Below are positions 1-5,925 of a DNA stretch of 12,803 bases, one piece after another; the stretch's first letter is position 1, and each line of letters begins with the position of its first letter. A program made the position numbers and the translations under genes. Below the pieces are notes generated by a model. That model searched no databases. It had not been told where the DNA came from and worked only from the letters and a program-made list of their open reading frames with translations. Origin of the DNA: Deltaproteobacteria bacterium (GTDB taxonomy: Bacteria > Desulfobacterota > Binatia > UBA9968); contig JAJONK010000033.1 in assembly GCA_021323355.1 (NCBI GenBank), positions 1 through 12,803 on the forward strand. Reading direction: 5' to 3'.

Positions 1-951
1 GTCGTCGCTGCGGCCTTTAGCTTTGCCCGTAAGAATATCGGAGATATCAATTACCTTATCCCACGCGATCACTCCATTCTGTACGGGCCAGTAGATATCG
101 CCTTGCTGTGAATCGATAGCCTGTTCTTTTGAAAGCGCGACTATAAAACTACAGCGTTTGAGAGTTTCGTCGTCAACTTCTCGGCGCGGCGCGGCAATGT
201 TGCCGCTTTTGACCAGCTCGATGTTACTGCCGACCACCGAGATAATATATTGCCCCTGCTCAAGCCACGATCCATCGATAACGGGCACATTAGTATTAGT
301 CATGCACAAGATAATATCGACGTCGCCCGCGGCGAGCTCTGGATTTTCTACGGCTCGAACGGGCACACCGGTTCTCTGACTGATTTTTTTTGCAAAACCT
401 TCCCTGTGCGCGGGCGTCGGGCTGTAAACTTTGGCGCTCTCGATTTTCCTCATCTCAGTCAGTCCAACGAAAGTCGAATACGCTTGTTGCCCGGAGCCGT
501 AAATACCAACACGCCTGGCGTCACGTCTGGCAAGCTGATCCAGGCCGGCCAAACTCACCGCCGGCGTGCGCAGATCGGCGGCCCCGCCAACATGGCGCGG
601 GCGATGCGCCATCACGCCCAGCAGGGATCCCGTATCCGTATCGTAGACCAGCGCAAGTTCAGTTTGATCCGGGTTATAAGGAGGTCGTCTTTGCATGTTT
701 CCGACAATCGCTTTTCGATGGAGCGCCACCTGCGCGCCGATTGCGCTATAGGCAGCAGAGCCGCCGGCGTAAATGTTGAGGACGGTGTCGAAGCTGCCTT
801 CGGCAATGTCGCGGTGCAGGTTGAGTCGTTTGCGCGGCGCATTGACTCCGGCTTGAGTCTTTAGATCTCGCAGAGCATTTTCAGAAATGCCGACAGCTTC
901 TTTAAACGGAATGAATTCATCGACTTCGTCGGAGTGGAAGAAAAGAGCCAC
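1..951 (-). CDS. Ornithine cyclodeaminase/mu-crystallin family protein (C-terminus cut off by window edge)
   Basis: The reverse strand reads open from a GTG at 951 to base 1, giving 317 residues with no stop. The family usually has about 320-350 residues, so only a short C-terminal tail is missing. Family features are the N-terminal segment RKRLNLH (about 40-46), an LRTPAVS segment (about 127-133) corresponding to the usual RT-A-S stretch, the Rossmann turn GIYGSGQQA (149-157), and a C-terminal part with DIILCMTNT, PVIDGSW and REVDD. Family members are NAD(P)-dependent and act on ornithine, imino acids or ketimines. The substrate cannot be called here: the place where the family usually has G-x-K reads GAQ (72-74), which argues against a standard ornithine cyclodeaminase. 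The GTG start was chosen because AAGGAGG ends 5 nt upstream. The gene follows the aldo/keto reductase by only 10 nt, so the two should be co-transcribed and translationally coupled. Confidence 0.9.
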   Translation of the reverse strand, partial: MALFFHSDEVDEFIPFKEAVGISENALRDLKTQAGVNAPRKRLNLHRDIAEGSFDTVLNIYAGGSAAYSAIGAQVALHRKAIVGNMQRRPPYNPDQTELALVYDTDTGSLLGVMAHRPRHVGGAADLRTPAVSLAGLDQLARRDARRVGIYGSGQQAYSTFVGLTEMRKIESAKVYSPTPAHREGFAKKISQRTGVPVRAVENPELAAGDVDIILCMTNTNVPVIDGSWLEQGQYIISVVGSNIELVKSGNIAAPRREVDDETLKRCSFIVALSKEQAIDSQQGDIYWPVQNGVIAWDKVIDISDILTGKAKGRSDD

Positions 952-956
952 GTTAG

Positions 957-963
957 CCTCCTT
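957..963 (-). promoter_or_regulatory. Ribosome-binding site that fixes the GTG start of the cyclodeaminase-family gene
   Basis: On the minus strand AAGGAGG lies 5 nt before the GTG at 951 and overlaps the TAA stop (964-962) of the upstream aldo/keto reductase. This overlap indicates coupled translation of the pair and supports GTG rather than a later ATG. Confidence 0.85.
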
Positions 964-1960
964 AGTTCAATCTGCCGAAATCGGTCTTCCAAAGCTTTTC
1001 TATTTTGGCCATCTCTTCGTCAGACAGCGGCGCGTCGGAGCATGCCACCGCTTCATCGATATGTGCGGTGTTGGAAAAACCAACCAGCACTGTCGAGACT
1101 TTTGGATTCATCAAGCCGAAGCGAATCGCGGTTTGCGTCATTCCTTTGCCATCTACAGCAAGAGCCGCTTTCAACTTTTCGGCCCGCTGTACATCAAGCG
1201 AGTATTCCGATCCTTTGGACAGCGGCTCAGGGGTACTGCCACCGCCGGCGCCGGGATTGGACGTGAGCGCACCGGCCGCTAAAACCCGTATGACCGCAAC
1301 CCCCATGCCTTGGGCAGCGGCGCAATCGATCAACAATCCATAATCCAAAGCGCTGAATCCGGGCGGAACCGGATGGCCGGCGCTGGGATTGAGCAGATTG
1401 TAATAGGCTTGAAAGGAATGGAAGGCGCCGCTATCGACAACCTCGTGCAATGCTGCGGGATCTCCCAAACCGGTGAAACCAAAATAACCGACCTTTCCTT
1501 TATCACGCATAGCCTTGAAACCTTCGAGTACTCCCGAGCGGCCCAGGATTTCGCCCGGTGTCATGCCAAAGCGCTGATCTGGTTGCCGGCCGTTGACAAC
1601 CCTCGTGTGTAGCTGAATCAAATCAACGGACTCTCTCTGCAAACGTCTCAGCCCGGCCTCGACCTCGCGCTGCGTTGCCGCTTTGAGATCAGTCAATGCG
1701 TCTGCGTCGAGCCGGATTTTCGTCGAGATCACCGCCGACGTTTTCAGCTGATTGAGAATTCTTCCGAGATTCTCCTCCGATTTTCCCAATCCATAGGCGA
1801 ACGCAGTGTCAAAATAATTTATTCCCAAATCAAGCGCGTGGCGCACTGCCTGAAGCTGATCTTCATAACTCGCCTTGACCATCAAGACGGCATTATTGCC
1901 GCAGCCGAAACCAATTTCCGAAACCGGAAGTCCGGTTTTGCCGATCGTTCGATATTGCAT
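962..1960 (-). CDS. Aldo/keto reductase
   Basis: This 332-residue protein is a complete (beta/alpha)8 aldo/keto reductase. It begins MQYRTIGKTGLPVSEIGFG, the usual N-terminus of the family. The catalytic tetrad is visible as D51 and Y56 in NYFDTAFAYG, K81 in STKIRL, and H118 in DLIQLH. These enzymes reduce aldehydes or ketones with NADPH in the cytoplasm; the substrate cannot be told from sequence. The start has GGGAGG 7 nt upstream of the ATG. It is the promoter-proximal partner of the cyclodeaminase-family gene (10-nt gap), so the two may act on one small-molecule route, for example carbonyl and imine reduction. That link is inferred from spacing only. The upstream 163 bases contain a repeat element and no clear promoter. 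Confidence 0.93.
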   Translation of the reverse strand: MQYRTIGKTGLPVSEIGFGCGNNAVLMVKASYEDQLQAVRHALDLGINYFDTAFAYGLGKSEENLGRILNQLKTSAVISTKIRLDADALTDLKAATQREVEAGLRRLQRESVDLIQLHTRVVNGRQPDQRFGMTPGEILGRSGVLEGFKAMRDKGKVGYFGFTGLGDPAALHEVVDSGAFHSFQAYYNLLNPSAGHPVPPGFSALDYGLLIDCAAAQGMGVAVIRVLAAGALTSNPGAGGGSTPEPLSKGSEYSLDVQRAEKLKAALAVDGKGMTQTAIRFGLMNPKVSTVLVGFSNTAHIDEAVACSDAPLSDEEMAKIEKLWKTDFGRLN

Positions 1961-2014
1961 AATGGCACCTCCCTAGCCCTAGCAGGTCTCCATCTGATTG
2001 CCGGCTGCTCCATC

Positions 2015-2090
2015 GCTCGTTCGTGTTCGTGGCACGTGTTCGTGCCCGTTGCGGAATTTCGACCACGTTTACCACGAACACGAGCACGAG
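2015..2090. repeat. Small palindromic repeat built on CGTGTTCGTG
   Basis: The 10-mer CGTGTTCGTG occurs at 2022-2031 and 2035-2044 as direct copies with a 13-base period, and once inverted at 2073-2082. The longest perfect inverted pair is 12 bases (2021-2032 with 2072-2083), and CTCGT/ACGAG sequences extend it outward with a small bulge. It sits in the 163-base gap between the HAD gene and the aldo/keto reductase. No T-tract follows, so it is not a standard terminator. A dispersed REP-like element is possible; only this one copy is visible in the window. Confidence 0.6.
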
Positions 2091-2123
2091 GTCACCCTCG
2101 ACTATGAGCCTTTCGCCGCGTAC

Positions 2124-2816
2124 TTAAATGTTCATAAGCGTGTCTAGGAGCGCGGCCGTGTCCGTCAAATCCGGCAAACATAGTTCCGGTTGGCAGTTCA
2201 ACAATTCTTCTAGCGAATACCTGCCGGTTGCCACAAGGATGCATTTCATGCGGTTGCACCGGGCAGCCTCGAGATCCCTCGGGGTATCGCCGATGACAAT
2301 GCACTCGCTGAGCGGTATCGAGACTCCGAAGACCGCTTCGCAGCGGCGCTTGGCGATTGCCGGCAGATCAGCGCGGCGCGGCGAATCACTGCCGTAAGCA
2401 CCGCGGCAGAGATAGGAATAAAGACCGGCAGCTTCAAGCTTCACCCGCGCCATCGGTTCGAGATTGCCGCTGACGACACTGCTGCCGAAGATACCGCTTG
2501 CGGCGACCGTCTGCAGCAATTCGGCAGCTCCGGGTAAGGCGCGCACGGTGGCACTTCCCGAGCTAATCGCCTGTGAATAGCATTGACGCAGGTTGCTCGA
2601 GAATTGTTGCCATTTATCGTCGATATCCGGGACCAGAATATTACCTTTGCTGAAGATCTCGGTGACAATCATCGGGTCGGTATTGCCGTCGGGAATGACC
2701 GAGCGAATATCTCCCGGAACGCCAAAGGTTTCGAGAATGGCCTGATTGAAAGGCACGTAACCGTTGTGACTGCGAGTCAAGGTTCCGTCGATATCGAACA
2801 GCAAAAGTCGTTTCAT
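2124..2816 (-). CDS. HAD-superfamily phosphatase (phosphoglycolate phosphatase-like)
   Basis: The protein has 230 residues, a normal size for HAD phosphatases with an alpha-helical cap. Motif I is FDIDGTLT with nucleophile D8 and acid/base D10. Motif II is VVSGN with S116. A lysine around 126 may be motif III. Motif IV is IGDTPRDLEAA with D177 and D181, which bind magnesium. The cap lies between about residues 15 and 90. These enzymes hydrolyse small phosphate esters in the cytoplasm; phosphoglycolate phosphatases are the closest style. The gene is divergent from the aminotransferase-serA-purA operon, so a role on phosphoserine or phosphoglycolate is attractive but is only inference. No Shine-Dalgarno sequence is seen before the ATG, although the N-terminus MKRLLLFDIDGTL is clearly correct. 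Confidence 0.9.
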   Translation of the reverse strand: MKRLLLFDIDGTLTRSHNGYVPFNQAILETFGVPGDIRSVIPDGNTDPMIVTEIFSKGNILVPDIDDKWQQFSSNLRQCYSQAISSGSATVRALPGAAELLQTVAASGIFGSSVVSGNLEPMARVKLEAAGLYSYLCRGAYGSDSPRRADLPAIAKRRCEAVFGVSIPLSECIVIGDTPRDLEAARCNRMKCILVATGRYSLEELLNCQPELCLPDLTDTAALLDTLMNI

Positions 2817-2885
2817 GGAGCATCGGATAGTCGCAAATCAAACCAGTAATGGCAAATTGGCGGCGTCGGCAGCGATCGCAAACCG

Positions 2886-2912
2886 TTGACAAGCCATAGG
2901 GTGTGCGATAAA
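2886..2912 (+). promoter_or_regulatory. Sigma-70 type promoter for the riboswitch operon
   Basis: A perfect -35 hexamer TTGACA (2886-2891) is followed after 15 bases by GATAAA (2907-2912), preceded by TG at 2904-2905 as in extended -10 promoters. Transcription would begin near 2919, just ahead of the aptamer (2927), which is the expected place. TAAACA at 2909-2914 is an alternative -10 with 18-19 base-like spacing but a poorer match. Confidence 0.6.
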
Positions 2913-2926
2913 CAATTTATGTAAGT

Positions 2927-2999
2927 TTTGCGCGACTGGCGTCAACGTGGAATTAACCACGAGGGAGTGCAAAGCATAAGACGGCCGAACGCCTGGGTC
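2927..2999 (+). promoter_or_regulatory. ZTP (ZMP/ZTP-sensing, pfl motif) riboswitch aptamer
   Basis: The sequence follows the conserved pfl/ZTP layout. P1 is TTTGCGC (2927-2933) with GTGCAAA (2967-2973), containing one G-U pair. The conserved GACTGGCG follows at 2934-2941. P2 is CGTGG (2946-2950) with CCACG (2957-2961), followed by the conserved GAGGGAG (2961-2967). After a short linker comes the 3' hairpin GGCC (2983-2986) with GGTC (2996-2999), whose loop carries CGCCTG. GGCG (2938-2941) can form the family pseudoknot with CGCC (2990-2993). The family binds the purine intermediate ZMP (AICAR) or ZTP, signals of 10-formyl-tetrahydrofolate shortage. One departure is T2998 where C is usual, kept paired as G-U. 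It heads the aminotransferase-serA-purA operon. Confidence 0.93.
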
Positions 3000-3027
3000 T
3001 CTTACAGATAGAGGTTCAGGCTTTTTT
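2991..3027 (+). terminator. Intrinsic terminator forming the expression platform of the ZTP riboswitch
   Basis: The arms GCCTGGGTCTCT (2991-3002) and AGAGGTTCAGGC (3010-3021) pair over 12 positions, with three G-U wobbles, around the loop TACAGAT; six T follow (3022-3027). The 5' arm begins with the GCCTGGGT strand that forms the aptamer pseudoknot and last hairpin. Aptamer and terminator are therefore mutually exclusive: bound ligand should block the terminator and allow transcription, as is established for other ZTP riboswitches. Confidence 0.88.
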
Positions 3028-3177
3028 ATGTCCTGCGAACAAACTAGCTTCACCGCACATCGCTCTCGCTGCCGTCTAAAAAATCTCAGACCGGCTCAGA
3101 GCGCGCACGTCTCTTTTTGCTCGTCCATCTGCCGAAACCTCGCCGGGTTGCTAAGAGCTCTGAGAGGATAAAAACCG

Positions 3178-4320
3178 ATGATCAAGCATTATTTACTATC
3201 GCCGGGCCCGACGCCGGTTCCTAACGAGGTCGCTTTAGCGATGTCCGCGACCATGATCCATCATCGGACGCCGCAGTTTAATCACATCTTCGATCAGGTG
3301 CGCCAGGGACTCAAAAAGCTTTTCGGCACCAAAAACGACGTGTTGATTCTTGCCTCTTCCGGCACCGGCGCCATGGAGGCATCGGTTGCCAATTTGTTCT
3401 CGCCCGGCGACAAAGTTCTCGTCATCAATGGCGGGAAATTCGGTGAACGCTGGCTTAACATCGCCAATGCCTTCGGCTTGAGTCCCATTGAGCTCGAAGT
3501 CGAATGGGGCCAGGCGGTAAAAGTTGATACCGTCGAAAAGCAGATGAAAGCCCATCCCGATCTAAAAGGCGTCATGATCCAGGCCAGCGAAACCTCGACA
3601 ACGGTGCTTCATCCAGTCAAGGAAATCGCCAAGCTGACCAAAAACGGTCCGCTATTTCTCGTCGATGGGGTCACGGCGGTAGGTGTCGTTTCGATACCGC
3701 TCGATGAATGGGGCCTCGATGTTTTGGTGACAGGCTCGCAGAAAGCAATGATGTTGCCGCCCGGCCTTGGTTTCATCGCTTTGAGCGATCGCGCCTGGGA
3801 AAGAACTAAGCAAGCAAAATTGCCGCGCTTTTATTTCGACCTGAATCTCGAGCGCAAGAATCAACAAAAAGGCTCCGGCGCGTTTACACCGGCCGTGTCG
3901 TTGATTTTCGGCGCGCGCGCGTCGCTCGAGATGATGCAACGCGAAGGCCTCGATCGGGTCTATGCCCGCCATGCGCGCATGTCACGCGCCACCCGAGCGG
4001 CCGCCACCGCGTTAGGGTTGAAGCTGCTTGCTCCCGATAGTCCCAGCCCGGCAGCTACTGGCGTCTATCTGCCCGATGGCATCGATGCCGACCAGGTGCT
4101 CGACTACTTGCGCGATCACATGAACATCACGCTCGCCGAAGGACAAGATCAGTTGAAAGGAAAAGTCATTCGCATCGCCCACGTCGGTTATATGGGAGCG
4201 TTCGACGTGATCACCGCGGTTGCGGCGCTGGAGATGGTCCTGCGCAAATTCGGCGTCGAGCTTCCATTCGGCAAGGGCGTGGCGGCCGCGCAAGAAGTTC
4301 TCATGGAGTCTTTGGTTTAA
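3178..4320 (+). CDS. Class-V PLP aminotransferase (alanine-glyoxylate/serine-pyruvate family; possible phosphoserine aminotransferase)
   Basis: The 380-residue protein matches the alanine-glyoxylate/serine-pyruvate aminotransferase family. It starts with the family hallmark LLSPGPTPVP, has the cofactor-phosphate loop SSGTGAMEA (60-68), D163 in LVDGVTAVG that contacts the PLP ring, K189 in TGSQKAMM as the Schiff-base lysine, FTPAVS (236-241), and R332 in RIAHVG as the likely substrate-carboxylate arginine. It moves amino groups between small amino and keto acids in the cytoplasm. Being first in an operon with serA (2-nt gap), it may transaminate 3-phosphohydroxypyruvate in place of SerC, as known for some archaeal class-V enzymes, or make glycine from glyoxylate. 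AGAGGA (3163-3168) is the ribosome-binding site, 9 nt from the ATG. The gene is under the upstream ZTP riboswitch. Confidence 0.93.
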   Translation: MIKHYLLSPGPTPVPNEVALAMSATMIHHRTPQFNHIFDQVRQGLKKLFGTKNDVLILASSGTGAMEASVANLFSPGDKVLVINGGKFGERWLNIANAFGLSPIELEVEWGQAVKVDTVEKQMKAHPDLKGVMIQASETSTTVLHPVKEIAKLTKNGPLFLVDGVTAVGVVSIPLDEWGLDVLVTGSQKAMMLPPGLGFIALSDRAWERTKQAKLPRFYFDLNLERKNQQKGSGAFTPAVSLIFGARASLEMMQREGLDRVYARHARMSRATRAAATALGLKLLAPDSPSPAATGVYLPDGIDADQVLDYLRDHMNITLAEGQDQLKGKVIRIAHVGYMGAFDVITAVAALEMVLRKFGVELPFGKGVAAAQEVLMESLV

Positions 4321-4322
4321 CG

Positions 4323-5906
4323 ATGAAAATCTTAGTGAGCGATTCTCTCGCGCCTGAATGTCTGGAAGTATTTAAGCGCGCTCACGGCTTTGAAGTGGAT
4401 GTGCGGATCGGCCTCGATCCTAACGAGCTAAAAAAGATTTGTGCTGATTACGATGGTTGGGTGATTCGCAGTGGAACGAAGATCACTGCCGAACTGATCG
4501 AGGCGGCGACGAACCTGAAAGTGATCGGGCGCGCCGGCGTCGGTTTTGAAAACGTCGACGTCGATGCGGCAACCCAGCGAGGCATCGTCGTCATGAACAC
4601 CCCGGGAGGCAACAACGTCACCACCGGGGAACATACGATCTCGCTGATGATGGCTCTGGCGCGCCACATCCCGCAGGCGGTCGCTTCTCTCAAAAACGGC
4701 AAATGGGAACGCAACAAGTTTATCGGCGTCGAGCTATGCAACAAAACCATCGGCGTGATTGGCCTCGGCAACGTCGGCCGGATCGTTGCCGAACGGGCCA
4801 CCGGCCTGCGAATGAAAGTCCTCGGTTACGATCCGTTCATCTCAGCCGAGAATATCGCGCGCATGGAGGTGGAGCCGGCGACACTGGAAGAAATTTTCTC
4901 CAAGGCCGACTTTATCACCGTTCACGTTCCGCTCACGCCTGAAACCCAGGGGCTGATCAGTCGCGAAGCTTTCGCCAAAATGAAAACCGGCGTGCGCATC
5001 ATTAACTGCGCGCGCGGCGGCATCGTCGATGAAAAGGATCTAGCCGACGCCATCAAAGACGGTAAGGTGGCCGGAGCCGCTCTGGATGTGTATGTTGATG
5101 AACCGCCGCCCCCCGACCACCCGCTGCTCGCAATGGACCAGGTCATCACCACGCCTCATCTCGGCGCATCGACCGATGAAGCCCAGCTGAACGTGGCCAT
5201 CGCGGTGGCCGAACAAATGGTCGATTTTCTTACCGAGGGACTGGTTCGCTACGCTGTTAATGTCCCTTCGGTCAGCCCGGAACTTTTCAAAATTCTTCGT
5301 CCGTATCTCATCCTTGCGGAAAAGCTTGGCAGCCTGCAGGTCCAAATGGCCGATGTGTTGCCCCAGGCAGTTCACGTCGAATATCGTGGTGAGGTTACCC
5401 AATACAACATCGCTCCGCTCACGTTGGCGGTGCTCAAAGGCATGCTCACTCCGGTCATGGAGTCCAGCGTCAATTACGTCAACGCGCCGATACTGGCCAA
5501 AGAACGCGGCATTCAAGTGGTTGAATCCAAGAGCAGCAAGGCCGGTGATTTTTCCAGTTCCATCACAGTCAAGATCGCTACCGGCGACCGTGAAGTCGAA
5601 GTCGAGGGAGCCATTTTCGGCGACAAACACCCGCGCATCGTCCGTGTCGATAATTTCTATCTGGAAGCGGCCCCCGAAGGATATATTCTTATTTTGCGCA
5701 ACAAGGACGTGCCGGGCGTGGTCGGTAACGTCGGCACGATACTGGGTAAAAACGGCATCAACATCGCCGGCATGGAACTCGGACGCGGCGCAAAAGGCGG
5801 CAACGCCATTTCGTTCATTCACGTCGATGATCTGATTCCCAAAGAGACTATGAAAGAGCTGCGCAATCTGCCGCAAACGGTTTCAGCCGAATTGGTCAAA
5901 CTATAA
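4323..5906 (+). CDS. serA: D-3-phosphoglycerate dehydrogenase
   Basis: SerA oxidises 3-phosphoglycerate to 3-phosphohydroxypyruvate with NAD, the first step of serine synthesis. At 527 residues it is the long form: split substrate-binding domain (1-100 and 283-315), Rossmann NAD domain (101-282), intervening allosteric domain (about 320-450) and C-terminal ACT domain (about 453-527, ILILRNKDVPGVVGNVG onwards). Key residues are IGLGNVG (146-152) for NAD, R231 in CARGG, E260 in DEPPP and H279 in TPHLG as the catalytic Arg/Glu/His set. The ACT domain, ending in the GINIAGMELGR type segment, usually binds serine for feedback inhibition; that is known for the family, not shown here. It starts 2 nt after the aminotransferase stop; the nearest GGAG is 14 nt upstream, so translational coupling is likely. 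Confidence 0.97.
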   Translation: MKILVSDSLAPECLEVFKRAHGFEVDVRIGLDPNELKKICADYDGWVIRSGTKITAELIEAATNLKVIGRAGVGFENVDVDAATQRGIVVMNTPGGNNVTTGEHTISLMMALARHIPQAVASLKNGKWERNKFIGVELCNKTIGVIGLGNVGRIVAERATGLRMKVLGYDPFISAENIARMEVEPATLEEIFSKADFITVHVPLTPETQGLISREAFAKMKTGVRIINCARGGIVDEKDLADAIKDGKVAGAALDVYVDEPPPPDHPLLAMDQVITTPHLGASTDEAQLNVAIAVAEQMVDFLTEGLVRYAVNVPSVSPELFKILRPYLILAEKLGSLQVQMADVLPQAVHVEYRGEVTQYNIAPLTLAVLKGMLTPVMESSVNYVNAPILAKERGIQVVESKSSKAGDFSSSITVKIATGDREVEVEGAIFGDKHPRIVRVDNFYLEAAPEGYILILRNKDVPGVVGNVGTILGKNGINIAGMELGRGAKGGNAISFIHVDDLIPKETMKELRNLPQTVSAELVKL

Positions 5907-5925
5907 GCCCAGCGCGCCTGATTCA

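Larger units (their letters stand above)
2817..3177. other. 361-base non-coding region between divergent genes, carrying a riboswitch leader
   Basis: This stretch separates the HAD gene (minus) from the aminotransferase (plus). It holds a plus-strand promoter (2886-2912), a ZTP riboswitch aptamer (2927-2999), an overlapping terminator (2991-3027), then a further 150 bases of leader with a 47-codon open frame (3028-3171) and short inverted repeats near the ribosome-binding site. On the minus side TTGCCA lies shortly upstream of the HAD start, but no convincing -10 was found. Confidence 0.85.

Noticed and set aside
250..864. 204-codon plus-strand open frame
   Set aside because: It lies opposite the cyclodeaminase-family gene, which has a strong ribosome-binding site and family motifs.
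2740..2840. Leaderless start for the HAD gene
   Set aside because: The lack of a Shine-Dalgarno and a TTGCCA upstream fit the idea, but the -10 is poor and no start-site data exist.
2868..2880. GCGATCGC palindrome, as in cyanobacterial HIP1 repeats
   Set aside because: Only a few scattered copies are seen, not the frequency expected of HIP1, and the gene content is not cyanobacterial.
3098..3118. Second terminator-like hairpin (AGAGCG / CG-CTCT followed by T4) in the aminotransferase leader
   Set aside because: The stem is only six pairs with a bulge and a short T-run; too weak to call, and it would block the operon downstream of a clear riboswitch terminator.
5040..5876. 278-codon open frame on the minus strand inside serA
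   Set aside because: It is antisense to a certain serA with all motifs, and its translation shows no family features; a codon-bias shadow.
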